Origin: Myxococcales bacterium
Lineage (GTDB): Bacteria > Myxococcota > Myxococcia > Myxococcales > Anaeromyxobacteraceae
Length of the DNA stretch: 19,141 nucleotides
NCBI GenBank assembly: GCA_021848865.1
Contig: JAJZTO010000013.1
Span: forward strand, 1 to 19,141
Direction of reading: 5' to 3'
Part shown: positions 1 to 7,751 of the stretch, one piece after another
How the letters are laid out: each line of letters opens with the position of its first letter
How positions within the stretch are numbered: position 1 is the first letter of the stretch
Made by a program: the position numbers and the translations under genes
The notes under the pieces: model-generated
What the model saw: only the letters and a program-made list of their open reading frames with translations
What the model was told of the DNA's origin: nothing
Databases searched by the model: none

Positions 1-2
1 AC

Positions 3-128
3 CTGGTGCTGGACGGCAAGGTGGTGCTGGCGCCCTTCGTCGAGCGCCGCCCGCTCGCCGACATCAACCGCGTCTTCGAGGAGGTGCACGCGCGGAAGCT
101 CACGCGCCGCGCCGTCCTCGTCCCCTGA
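3..128 (+). CDS. had: 6-hydroxycyclohex-1-ene-1-carbonyl-CoA dehydrogenase, C-terminal end (partial)
   Basis: Only the last 41 codons are inside the window, in the frame beginning at base 3 and ending in TGA at 126-128. The peptide resembles the C-terminus of zinc-type medium-chain alcohol dehydrogenases, with an APFVERRPLADINRVFEEVHA stretch followed by a basic segment and a hydrophobic tail. The family enzyme oxidises 6-hydroxycyclohex-1-ene-1-carbonyl-CoA to the 6-oxo compound with NAD+, directly before ring opening. Identification rests partly on position: the next gene, 19 bases downstream, encodes the enzyme that uses its product. The zinc ligands and nucleotide-binding fold lie outside the window, so another alcohol dehydrogenase cannot be excluded from the sequence alone. 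Confidence 0.65.
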   Translation: MVLDGKVVLAPFVERRPLADINRVFEEVHARKLTRRAVLVP

Positions 129-147
129 CCGAGGCCCGGAGAACGAC

Positions 148-1293
148 ATGTCCGACCCGCAGAAGTCCGCCGCCGGCCCCCTGAAGGACCACGACCTCCT
201 CCCCGGCGGGAAGCCGGCGGCCGGGCCGCCCGGGGTGATCTTCGAGAAGCGCCCGGCGCGGCGGCCCGACGGCACGCCGGCGCCCGGCCTGTCCAACGCC
301 TGGATCGTCCTCAACAACCCGGCCCAGTTCAACTCCTACACCACCCAGATGGTCAAGGACGTGATCCTGGCCTTCCGGGCCGCCTCCAACTCCCGCGACG
401 TGGCCAGCGTGGTCTTCACCGGCGCCGGCGACAAGGCCTTCTGCACCGGCGGCAACACCAAGGAGTACGCCGAGTACTACGCCGGGAACCCGCAGGAGTA
501 CCGGCAGTACATGCGGCTCTTCAACGACATGGTCAGCGCCATCCTGGGCTGCGACAAGCCGGTGATCTGCCGGGTGAACGGCATGCGCATCGGCGGCGGG
601 CAGGAGATCGGCATGGCCTGCGACTTCACCATCGCCCAGGACCTGGCCCGCTTCGGCCAGGCCGGCCCCAAGCACGGCTCCGCCCCCATCGGCGGCGCCA
701 CCGACTTCCTGCCGCTGATCGTCGGGAACGAGCGGGCCATGGAGGCCTGCGTGCTCTGCGAGCCCTGGTCGGCCCACCGGGCCTACCGGGAGGGGATGAT
801 CACCGACGTGGTGCCGGGCCTGAAGGTCGACGGGAAGTTCGTCGCCAACCCGCTGGTGGTCACCGACCGGCTCTTCGACGAGTACGGCCGGTTCGTGCAC
901 GGCGAGCCCAGGACCGGCGCGGCGCTGGAGGAGGGCAAGGCCGTCCTGAAGAGGGGCACGGTGGACCTCTCCCTCCTCGACGAGCGGGTGGAGGCGCTCT
1001 GCGCCAAGCTCCTGCTCACCTTCCCCGACTGCACCACCAAGACCCTCGAGGAGCTGCGCAAGCCCAAGCTCCACGCCTGGGACGCCAACAAGGAGGACAG
1101 CCGGGCCTGGCTGGCGCTCAACATGATGACCGAGGCCCGCACCGGCTTCCGGGCCTTCAACGAGGGCACCCGGGAGGACCGCGAGGCCGACTTCGTCGGG
1201 CTGCGGCAGGCGCTGGCCCAGGGCACCCCCTGGAGCGTGGAGCTCACCGAGAGCCTGCTCCCCGGCGCCAAAGGCCGGCGGGAGGGGCGCTGA
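148..1293 (+). CDS. oah: 6-oxocyclohex-1-ene-1-carbonyl-CoA hydrolase (ring-opening, Oah/BamA)
   Basis: A 381-residue crotonase-fold enzyme that hydrates and hydrolytically opens the ring of 6-oxocyclohex-1-ene-1-carbonyl-CoA to give 3-hydroxypimeloyl-CoA in the cytoplasm. The sequence has the hallmarks of the family: the segment at residues 89-112 including FCTGGNTKEYAEYYAG, the oxyanion-hole glycines at 101-102 and 149-151 (MRIGGGQEIGMACDF), the FGQAGPKHGSAP block around 169-180 and a conserved C-terminal block (about 318-346). Length is normal for Oah/BamA, clearly longer than ordinary enoyl-CoA hydratases. The ATG at 148 has a GGAG-type ribosome binding site in the 19-base gap after had. 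The stop shares its last base with the dch start (TGATG). Found with both class I and class II benzoyl-CoA reductases, it is a standard marker of anaerobic aromatic degradation. Confidence 0.95.
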   Translation: MSDPQKSAAGPLKDHDLLPGGKPAAGPPGVIFEKRPARRPDGTPAPGLSNAWIVLNNPAQFNSYTTQMVKDVILAFRAASNSRDVASVVFTGAGDKAFCTGGNTKEYAEYYAGNPQEYRQYMRLFNDMVSAILGCDKPVICRVNGMRIGGGQEIGMACDFTIAQDLARFGQAGPKHGSAPIGGATDFLPLIVGNERAMEACVLCEPWSAHRAYREGMITDVVPGLKVDGKFVANPLVVTDRLFDEYGRFVHGEPRTGAALEEGKAVLKRGTVDLSLLDERVEALCAKLLLTFPDCTTKTLEELRKPKLHAWDANKEDSRAWLALNMMTEARTGFRAFNEGTREDREADFVGLRQALAQGTPWSVELTESLLPGAKGRREGR

Positions 1294-2072
1294 TGGCCGG
1301 CTGCCTCCAGGTCTCGCGCGACCGCGGCGGCCGGCTGCTCCGGCTCCGGCTGGCGCGGCCCAAGGCCAACATCGTCGACGCCGAGATGATCGCGGCGCTG
1401 GACGCGGCCCTGGCCGAGGCCGGGCGGGAGGCGCCGGGCGCCCCGGCGCTGCGCGGGGTGCTCCTGGAGCACGAGGGGCCCCACTTCAGCTTCGGCGCCA
1501 GCGTCCAGGAGCACCTGCCGGAGCGCTGCGCCGCCATGCTGCGGTCGCTCCACGCCCTGGTGCTGCGGATGGTGGACTTCCCCCTGCCCATCCTGGTGGC
1601 GATCCGCGGCCAGTGCCTGGGCGGAGGGCTGGAGGTGGCCGCGGCCGGCCACCTGATCTTCGCGGCGCCCGACGCGAAGATGGGCCAGCCCGAGATCCTG
1701 CTCGGGGTCTTCGCCCCGGCCGCCTCCTGCCTGCTCCCGGAGCGGGTGGGGCAGGGGGCCGCCGACGACCTGCTCTGGTCCGGCCGCTCCATCGACGGGC
1801 GCGAGGCCCACCGCCTCGGCCTGGTGAACGAGGTGGCCGACGACCCGGAGGCGGCGGCGCTGGCCTGGTTCGACGGCCACCTGGCGCAGCGCTCCGCCGC
1901 CTCGCTGCGCCTGGCGGTGGAGGCGTCGCGCCGCGACCTCCGGGCCCGGGTGCGGGAGAAGCTGGCGGGCGTCGAGGAGCTGTACCTGGCCCGGCTCATG
2001 AAGACCCGGGACGCCGTCGAAGGGCTCACCGCCTTCCTGGAGAAGCGCGCGCCCGTCTGGGAGGACCGCTGA
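1293..2072 (+). CDS. dch: cyclohexa-1,5-diene-1-carbonyl-CoA hydratase
   Basis: A 259-residue crotonase-superfamily protein. It would add water to the cyclic dienoyl-CoA made by benzoyl-CoA reductase, giving 6-hydroxycyclohex-1-ene-1-carbonyl-CoA. The first oxyanion loop is at residues 64-71 (HFSFGASV), the second at 105-114 (RGQCLGGGLE), and the GQPEILLGVF segment at 131-140 holds a glutamate (E134) in the usual crotonase catalytic region. Start: the ATG at 1293 overlaps the oah stop by one base, behind a GGAGGGG ribosome binding site inside oah. It lies between the reductase genes and the oah/had genes of the same pathway, which supports the specific assignment over a generic enoyl-CoA hydratase. 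No anomalies seen. Confidence 0.88.
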   Translation: MAGCLQVSRDRGGRLLRLRLARPKANIVDAEMIAALDAALAEAGREAPGAPALRGVLLEHEGPHFSFGASVQEHLPERCAAMLRSLHALVLRMVDFPLPILVAIRGQCLGGGLEVAAAGHLIFAAPDAKMGQPEILLGVFAPAASCLLPERVGQGAADDLLWSGRSIDGREAHRLGLVNEVADDPEAAALAWFDGHLAQRSAASLRLAVEASRRDLRARVREKLAGVEELYLARLMKTRDAVEGLTAFLEKRAPVWEDR

Positions 2073-2074
2073 TC

Positions 2075-3268
2075 ATGTGCGCCGCACCCGCCCCCGCCTC
2101 GAGCCCCACCGCGCCGATCATCGCGCGCTGCCAGGAGCTGTTCGACGACCTCGACTTCACCGCCGCCCGGCGCTGGAAGGAGGCCCGGCCCGGCCGCAAG
2201 GTGGTCGGCTTCATGCCGGTCTACGCGCCGCGCGAGCTGCTCCACGCCGCCGGGATGCTGCCGCTCGGGATCATGGGCGCCGGCGAGACCCTGGAGGTGA
2301 TCCACGGCGACGCCTACTACCAGAGCTACATCTGCCGCATCCCGCGCTCCACCCTGGAGCTGGGCATCACCGGGCGGCTCGACTTCGTGGACGGCTTCCT
2401 CTTCCCGTCCCTCTGCGACGTCATCCGCAACCTCTCCGGCATCTGGAAGCTGCTCTTCCCCAAGGTCTACGTCCGCTACCTGGACGTGCCGCAGAACTTC
2501 ACGCCGGGGATGGCCGACGGCTTCTGGATCCAGGAGATGGAGGAGCTGCGCGAGGGGCTGGCGAAGCTCGGCGGGGTCGAGATCACCGACGAGGCCCTGC
2601 GCGACTCCATCGCCGCCTACAACGAGAACCGCCGGGTGGTGCGCGAGGTCTACGCCTACCGCGCCGCCGAGCCCTGGCAGGCGCCCTCCTCCGACGTGTA
2701 CCTGCTGATGCGGGCCGGCCTGGTGCTGCCGGTGGAGGAGCACACCCAGCTGCTCCGCGACTGGCTGGCGGCGGCCCGCGCCGAGAAGCGGCAGGCGCGC
2801 GACAACACCCGCATCGTGCTGAACGGGGTCTTCTGCGAGCAGCCGCCCCTCGGCCTCATCAAGGCCATCGAGATGGCCGGCTGCTACATCGTCGACGACG
2901 ACTTCATGCTGGTGAACCGCTTCCTCATCGGCGACGTGAAGCTCGAGGGCAACCCGCTCGCCAACCTGGCGTCCGCCTTCCTGCGCGACTCCGAGGAGAC
3001 CGCCGCCAAGTACCAGCCCGACCTGGCGGTGAAGGGGAAGTACATCGTGGACGCGGTGCGCCGGAACGGCGCCGAGGGCGTGATCTTCGCCGCCCCCAGC
3101 TTCTGCGACCCGGCCCTGCTGGAGCGCCCCATGCTCCAGGACCGGCTCGACCGGGTGGACGTCCCGCACATCGGGTTCAAGTACGCCGAGAACTCGGCGC
3201 AGATGCAGCCGGTCCGGGAGCAGGCGGGGACGTTCGCGGATTCCATCAAGCTGTGGAGCACGCCATGA
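2075..3268 (+). CDS. bcrC: benzoyl-CoA reductase subunit C (ATP-dependent, class I)
   Basis: A 397-residue protein of the 2-hydroxyacyl-CoA dehydratase alpha/beta family (HgdB/FldB-like), forming the catalytic half of benzoyl-CoA reductase with BcrB. The complex performs Birch-like two-electron dearomatisation of benzoyl-CoA, driven by ATP. Visible features are the KVVGFMPVYAPRELLHAAG block (42-60), the SYICRIPRSTLELG block (84-97, Cys87), SLCDVIRNLSGIWK (112-125, Cys114), Cys254 in NGVFCEQPPLG and Cys344 in APSFCDP; some of these cysteines should bind the active-site iron-sulfur cluster, but which ones I cannot say from sequence. The ATG at 2075 is two bases after the dch stop and fits the family N-terminus. 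The stop overlaps the bcrB start (ATGA). The subunit order C-B-A-D matches the Thauera-type reductase. Confidence 0.94.
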   Translation: MCAAPAPASSPTAPIIARCQELFDDLDFTAARRWKEARPGRKVVGFMPVYAPRELLHAAGMLPLGIMGAGETLEVIHGDAYYQSYICRIPRSTLELGITGRLDFVDGFLFPSLCDVIRNLSGIWKLLFPKVYVRYLDVPQNFTPGMADGFWIQEMEELREGLAKLGGVEITDEALRDSIAAYNENRRVVREVYAYRAAEPWQAPSSDVYLLMRAGLVLPVEEHTQLLRDWLAAARAEKRQARDNTRIVLNGVFCEQPPLGLIKAIEMAGCYIVDDDFMLVNRFLIGDVKLEGNPLANLASAFLRDSEETAAKYQPDLAVKGKYIVDAVRRNGAEGVIFAAPSFCDPALLERPMLQDRLDRVDVPHIGFKYAENSAQMQPVREQAGTFADSIKLWSTP

Positions 3269-4548
3269 GCGCAGCCGAGGTCGTCAAGGAAGCGTCGATG
3301 CTGAAGCAGAAGGAGATGATCGCGGGCAACTACGACGCGCTCACCTCCGCGCCCGAGACCGGCCGCAAGATGGCCGCGACCTTCGTCCCCGGGAACCTGA
3401 ACGAGCTGATCATGACGTTCGGGCTGCTGAACAACCTCCCGGAGATCAACGCCATCCAGAACGGGATGCGGAAGCTCTCCGGCGACTACATCCTGGAGGC
3501 GGAGAAGGCCGGCCACTCCGAGGACGTCTGCACCTACGTGAAGTCGGACCTGGGGATGATGGCCAAGGGCAACATCGCGCCCAACGGCAAGCCGCTGCCG
3601 AAGCCCGACGTCCTGCTGCTCAGCTACACCGGCTGCTTCACCTTCATGAAGTGGTTCGAGCTGGTGCGCGAGCAGTACAAGTGCCCGACGGTGATGCTGC
3701 ACGTGCCCTACCAGGGGGACGGGCAGGTCACCAAGAACATGCGGGACTACATCGTCAAGCAGCTCAAGGAGGAGGTCATCCCCAAGCTGGAGAAGGTCTC
3801 GGGGGTGAAGTTCGACATCGACCGGCTGCGCCAGTACATGCGGGAGTCGGCCCGGGCCGAGGACGACCTGGTCTGGGTGCTGGAGAGCGCCAAGGCCAGG
3901 CCCTCGCCCATCGACGCCTACTTCGGCGGCGTCTACTACATCGGCCCCATCTTCACCGCCTTCCGCGGCACGCCCGACGCCACCGAGTACTACCGGCTGC
4001 TGCGCGCCGAGATCGAGGAGCGGATGCGCCGCGGGCTCGGGCCCATCACGCCCGAGGGCGACATGAAGGAGCAGAAGTACCGGCTGGTGGTGGAGGGGCC
4101 GCCCAACTGGACCAGCTTCCGGGAGTTCTGGAAGATGTTCTACGACGAGGGCGCGGTGGTGGTCGCCTCCAGCTACACCAAGGTGGGCGGCACCTACGAC
4201 CTCGGCTTCCGCCACGACCCGGAGCACCCGCTGGAGTCGCTCGCCGAGTACGCCCTCGGCTGCTACACCAACCGCAACCTGCCGCAGCGCGTGGACCTGC
4301 TCGAGAAGTACATGACCGAGTACCAGGCCGACGGGCTGCTCATCAACTCCATCAAGAGCTGCAACAGCTTCTCGGCCGGGCAGCTGATGATGATGCGCGA
4401 GATCGAGAAGCGCACCGGCAAGCCCGGGGCCTTCATCGAGACCGACCTGGTGGACCCGCGCTACTTCTCCGCCGCCAACGTGAAGAACCGGCTGGAGAGC
4501 TACTTCCAGATGATCGACCAGAAGCGGCGCGTGGCGTCGGCCGCCTGA
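3265..4548 (+). CDS. bcrB: benzoyl-CoA reductase subunit B (ATP-dependent, class I)
   Basis: A 427-residue partner of BcrC, also of the 2-hydroxyacyl-CoA dehydratase family. Together they bind benzoyl-CoA and the cluster that passes low-potential electrons into the ring. Conserved-looking blocks are the ATFVPGNLNELIMTFGLLNN segment at about 38-57, the LLLSYTGCFTFMKWFE segment (117-132, Cys124), Cys89 in SEDVCTYVKSDLG, Cys333 in ALGCYTNRN and Cys366 in NSIKSCNSFSAGQ. The ATG at 3265 overlaps the bcrC stop by four bases, implying translational coupling and equal subunit supply. An in-frame upstream extension exists only as an out-of-frame read through bcrC and is not real. Length fits the roughly 48-kDa B subunit of the Thauera enzyme. 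Confidence 0.94.
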   Translation: MSAAEVVKEASMLKQKEMIAGNYDALTSAPETGRKMAATFVPGNLNELIMTFGLLNNLPEINAIQNGMRKLSGDYILEAEKAGHSEDVCTYVKSDLGMMAKGNIAPNGKPLPKPDVLLLSYTGCFTFMKWFELVREQYKCPTVMLHVPYQGDGQVTKNMRDYIVKQLKEEVIPKLEKVSGVKFDIDRLRQYMRESARAEDDLVWVLESAKARPSPIDAYFGGVYYIGPIFTAFRGTPDATEYYRLLRAEIEERMRRGLGPITPEGDMKEQKYRLVVEGPPNWTSFREFWKMFYDEGAVVVASSYTKVGGTYDLGFRHDPEHPLESLAEYALGCYTNRNLPQRVDLLEKYMTEYQADGLLINSIKSCNSFSAGQLMMMREIEKRTGKPGAFIETDLVDPRYFSAANVKNRLESYFQMIDQKRRVASAA

Positions 4549-4563
4549 GGCGAGGAGCCCACC

Positions 4564-5871
4564 ATGAAGTGCTTCATCGGCATCGACCTGGGCTCGACCA
4601 CCACCAAGGCGGTGGTGATGGACGAGGGCGGGAAGCAGCTGGGGCGGGGCATCACCAACTCCCGCTCCAACTACGACACCGCGGCGGCGGTCTCCAAGCA
4701 GGAGGCGCTCATCGACGCCCGCTTCACCCTCTTCCGGCGCGAGCTGGAGGGGACGGCGGCGCTCTCCGGCCGGGTCGACGCCTTCCTGGCCGAGCTGGAG
4801 CGCAGCTTCCGCCACGTCCAGTTCCTGGAGCAGCTCGACGACCTGGAGGCCACCAGCACCCGGCACAGCTCCGGCCTGCGCTTCGCCGGCCAGGAGAAGC
4901 CGCTGCGCGCGGCGCTGGCCGAGGTGTTCCGGCAGCTCCGCGAGGAGTCGGAGGGCATCTTCGCGCCCGGCGCCAAGCGCAAGTCCGACTTCTTCCGCGA
5001 CATCGCCGGCTCGCGCTTCATGGCCCTGGGCGACGCGGTCTGCAAGGAGGCGGGGCTCTCCTTCGACCTGCTGCTCAACGTCTACGACAAGTCGATCATC
5101 GAGGTGGAGAACCGGCCGCCCGGCGGCGCGATGGAGGGGAAGTTCCTCCGGGCCCTGGAGAAGACCCTGGGGGCCGCCGGCCAGCCGGCGGCCAACGGGG
5201 TGGCGCACCGGGTCCAGGCGGCGCTGGCCATCCCGCTGGAGGAGAGCTACGTCGTCGGCACCGGCTACGGCCGGGTCCGGCTGCCCTTCCCCAAGGAGCA
5301 CATCCGCTCCGAGATCCTCTGCCACGGCCTGGGCGCCCACATCATGTACGCCGGCACCCGCACCGTCCTCGACATCGGCGGGCAGGACACCAAGGCCATC
5401 CAGGTGGATCCCGACGGCATCGTCGAGAACTTCCAGATGAACGACCGCTGCGCCGCCGGCTGCGGCCGCTACCTGGGCTACATCGCCGACGAGATGCAGA
5501 TGGGGCTCCACGAGCTCGGGCCCATGGCGATGAAGTCCACCCGCTCGCTGCGCATCAACTCCACCTGCACCGTCTTCGCCGGCGCCGAGCTGCGCGACCG
5601 GCTGGCGCTGGGGGACAAGCGCGAGGACGTGCTGGCCGGCCTGCACCGGGCCATCATCCTGCGGGCCATGTCCATCATCTCCCGGTCGGGCGGCATCCGG
5701 GACCAGTTCACCTTCACCGGCGGCGTCGCCAAGAACGAGGCGGCGGTCCGCGAGCTGACCAAGCTGGTGCGGGAGAACTACGGCCAGGTCACCATCAACA
5801 TCAACCCCGACTCGATCTACACCGGGGCGCTGGGCGGCGCGGAGTTCGCCCGCCGCGCGGTCCAGAACTAG
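4564..5871 (+). CDS. bcrA: benzoyl-CoA reductase subunit A (ATPase/electron activator, large)
   Basis: A 435-residue ASKHA-fold ATPase that, paired with BcrD, hydrolyses ATP to fire electrons from ferredoxin into the BcrB/BcrC half. The phosphate-binding loop is at the N-terminus (GIDLGSTTTKAVVMD, 6-20), a second nucleotide motif DIGGQDTKAI lies at 270-279 and TGGVAKN at 385-391. Cysteines at 296 (NDRCAAGCG) and 335 (NSTCTVFAG) sit where the related dehydratase activators ligate a [4Fe-4S] cluster shared between two subunits; Cys300 is extra. Relative to BcrD there is an insertion of roughly 150-180 residues after about residue 45, which marks the Bcr (Thauera) subtype rather than the Bzd subtype with two short activator subunits. 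It follows bcrB by 15 bases with a GAGGAG ribosome binding site. Confidence 0.94.
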   Translation: MKCFIGIDLGSTTTKAVVMDEGGKQLGRGITNSRSNYDTAAAVSKQEALIDARFTLFRRELEGTAALSGRVDAFLAELERSFRHVQFLEQLDDLEATSTRHSSGLRFAGQEKPLRAALAEVFRQLREESEGIFAPGAKRKSDFFRDIAGSRFMALGDAVCKEAGLSFDLLLNVYDKSIIEVENRPPGGAMEGKFLRALEKTLGAAGQPAANGVAHRVQAALAIPLEESYVVGTGYGRVRLPFPKEHIRSEILCHGLGAHIMYAGTRTVLDIGGQDTKAIQVDPDGIVENFQMNDRCAAGCGRYLGYIADEMQMGLHELGPMAMKSTRSLRINSTCTVFAGAELRDRLALGDKREDVLAGLHRAIILRAMSIISRSGGIRDQFTFTGGVAKNEAAVRELTKLVRENYGQVTININPDSIYTGALGGAEFARRAVQN

Positions 5872-5887
5872 GAGCAGGAGGAGAGCC

Positions 5888-6733
5888 ATGGCGACCCTCA
5901 CCGCGGGCATCGACGTCGGCACCGGCTGCGTCAAGGTGGTGCTCTTCGAGCACGGCGACGCCGCGCCGCGCTGGCTGGCGCGCAGCGTGGACCGCATCCG
6001 GCAGCGCGATCCGTACCGCCTGGCGGCCGACGCCTACGACGCGCTGCTGAAGCAGGCCGGCCTGGATCGGCGGGACGTGGCCTACGTGGCCAGCACCGGC
6101 GACGGCGAGAACCTCACCTTCACCACCGGCCACTTCTACTCGATGACCACCCACGCCCGGGGGGCCATCCACCTCGATCCCACCACCCGCGGGGTGCTGG
6201 ACATCGGGGCGCTCCACGGCCGCGCCATCCGCGTCGACCCCCGGGGCAAGGTGCAGGCCTACAAGATGACCAGCCAGTGCGCCTCCGGGTCCGGCCAGTT
6301 CCTGGAGAACATCGCCCGCTACCTGGGCATCGGCCAGGACGAGATCGGCAGCCTGAGCCAGCAGGGGGAGTCGCCGGAGAAGGTCTCCTCCATCTGCGCG
6401 GTGCTGGCCGAGACCGACGTCATCAACATGGTGTCGCGCGGCATCTCCGCCGCCAACATCCTCAAGGGCATCCACCTCTCGATGGCCGGCCGGCTCGCCA
6501 GCCTGCTCAAGGGCATCTCGGTCTCCGAGGGCACGGTGCTGATGACCGGCGGGCTGGCGCTCGACACCGGGCTGGTGGCGGCCCTGCGCGAGTCGCTGGG
6601 CGGCGACAAGGTCCGGATGGAGGTGCGGGGCCACCCCGACTCCATCTACGCCGGGGCCATCGGCGCGGCGCTCTGGGGCGCCTTCCGTCACCAGAAGCTG
6701 GCCGCCCAGGGCCGGCTGGCGATGGCCTCCTGA
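5888..6733 (+). CDS. bcrD: benzoyl-CoA reductase subunit D (ATPase/electron activator, small)
   Basis: A 281-residue ASKHA ATPase, the smaller activator subunit. The N-terminal loop reads GIDVGTGCVKVVLF (7-20), the second motif DIGALHGRAI is at 105-114 and the TGGLALD motif at 220-226. Cys131 (SQCASGSGQFLENIARYLGI) and Cys170 (SICAVLAETDVINMVSRG) are placed to share a [4Fe-4S] cluster with BcrA Cys296 and Cys335. Length matches the 30-kDa D subunit. The gene starts 16 bases after bcrA behind an AGGAGGAG ribosome binding site, and only two bases separate its stop from the acetyltransferase start. All four reductase subunits are intact, so a functional enzyme is likely. No electron-donor ferredoxin gene is seen in this window. 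Confidence 0.94.
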   Translation: MATLTAGIDVGTGCVKVVLFEHGDAAPRWLARSVDRIRQRDPYRLAADAYDALLKQAGLDRRDVAYVASTGDGENLTFTTGHFYSMTTHARGAIHLDPTTRGVLDIGALHGRAIRVDPRGKVQAYKMTSQCASGSGQFLENIARYLGIGQDEIGSLSQQGESPEKVSSICAVLAETDVINMVSRGISAANILKGIHLSMAGRLASLLKGISVSEGTVLMTGGLALDTGLVAALRESLGGDKVRMEVRGHPDSIYAGAIGAALWGAFRHQKLAAQGRLAMAS

Positions 6734-6735
6734 CC

Positions 6736-7668
6736 ATGGCCACCCGGCACGACATGCGGGCCCTGGTGCCCGGGGACCTCGAGGCGGTCATCGCCATCGA
6801 CCAGGCCATCACCGGCGGATCGCGGCGGGGCTTCTACGCCAAGCGGCTGGCGGGCCTGGGGGACGGCCGGACCGGGACGGTGGGGCTGGCGGCCACCACC
6901 GGCGGCCGGCTCCAGGGCTTCCTCCTCGCCGACGTGCTCGACGGCGAGTTCGGCGGCAAGGCGCCGGTGGGGGTGCTCGGCGCCATCGGCGTCGATCCGG
7001 CCTCCGGCCGGAAGGGCGTGGCCACCGCGCTGCTGCAGGCGCTGGAGGGGGTGCTGGCCGACCGGGGGGTGGGCGCGCTGCGCACCGAGGCCGACTGGGC
7101 CGAGCACCGGCTCACCGGCTTCTTCTCCAGCGCCGGCCTGCGCCTCTCGCGCCGGCTGGTGCTGGAGCGGCCGGTGGGCGACCTCATCGAGGAGCCGCCG
7201 GCGCAGGGGACCGAGGAGTTCGCCTGGGAGCAGGTGCCGGTGCGCTCCATGGTCGAGGCCGACCTCCCGGCCATCGTCCAGGCGGACCGGAAGATCACCG
7301 GCCGGGATCGCAGCCCGTACTACCAGCGCAAGGCCGTCGAGGTGCTGCGCCAGTCCGGGGTCCGGGTGTCGCTGGTGGCCGAGGTGGACCGGCAGTTCGC
7401 CGGCTTCCTCATGGCGCGGGTGGACATGGGCGACTTCGGCCGGACCGAGCCCACCGCGGTGATGGACACCCTGGGCGTCCACCCCGCCTTCGCCCGCAAG
7501 AACGTGGGCCGGGCGCTGATGCGCCAGCTGCTCCTGAACCTGGGCTCGCTGCGGGTCGAGCGGGTGGTGACCCAGGCCGACTGGGACGCCTTCGACCTGC
7601 TCCGCTTCCTGGCGCGGACCGGCTTCACCCTCTCGCAGCGCCTCTCCTTCGAGAAGCCACTCCGCTGA
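6736..7668 (+). CDS. tandem GNAT-domain N-acetyltransferase
   Basis: A 310-residue protein made of two GNAT (Gcn5-related) acetyltransferase domains in a row, about residues 5-146 and 167-308. Each has an acetyl-CoA-binding motif: IGVDPASGRKGVATALL (84-100) and LGVHPAFARKNVGRALM (246-262). Each is followed at the same distance by an EADW or QADW segment and a GF-L-S-RL ending, so the two halves look like an internal duplication. The gene begins two bases after bcrD and is the last gene of the benzoyl-CoA operon. The substrate is unknown. In Rhodopseudomonas palustris, GNAT enzymes acetylate benzoate-CoA ligase (Pat) and aminobenzoates (BadL), so regulation of the pathway by acetylation is a reasonable guess, but nothing in the sequence names the target. 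Confidence 0.85.
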   Translation: MATRHDMRALVPGDLEAVIAIDQAITGGSRRGFYAKRLAGLGDGRTGTVGLAATTGGRLQGFLLADVLDGEFGGKAPVGVLGAIGVDPASGRKGVATALLQALEGVLADRGVGALRTEADWAEHRLTGFFSSAGLRLSRRLVLERPVGDLIEEPPAQGTEEFAWEQVPVRSMVEADLPAIVQADRKITGRDRSPYYQRKAVEVLRQSGVRVSLVAEVDRQFAGFLMARVDMGDFGRTEPTAVMDTLGVHPAFARKNVGRALMRQLLLNLGSLRVERVVTQADWDAFDLLRFLARTGFTLSQRLSFEKPLR

Positions 7669-7751
7669 GGCAGCCCGGAAGGGGGACGGGAGCAGGCGGC
7701 CGCCGGCACTCTGGTACAAACGCAGCGACACCTCGGAGACGTGGATCGCCC

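Noticed and set aside
2884..5997. Very long - strand open frame (1037 codons) across bcrC-bcrA, and similar long frames opposite most genes (for example 16357-19074 and 1244-3169).
   Set aside because: Their translations are low-complexity His/Asp/Gly/Val/Leu-rich strings produced by reading GC-rich codons on the wrong strand, with no domain motifs. The opposite strand carries clearly recognisable enzymes.
7711..7720. TGGTACAAA as an extended -10 for the benzoate-CoA ligase gene.
   Set aside because: There is no -35-like sequence at 16-18 bases upstream. A promoter in this 83-base gap is plausible but I cannot support a specific site.
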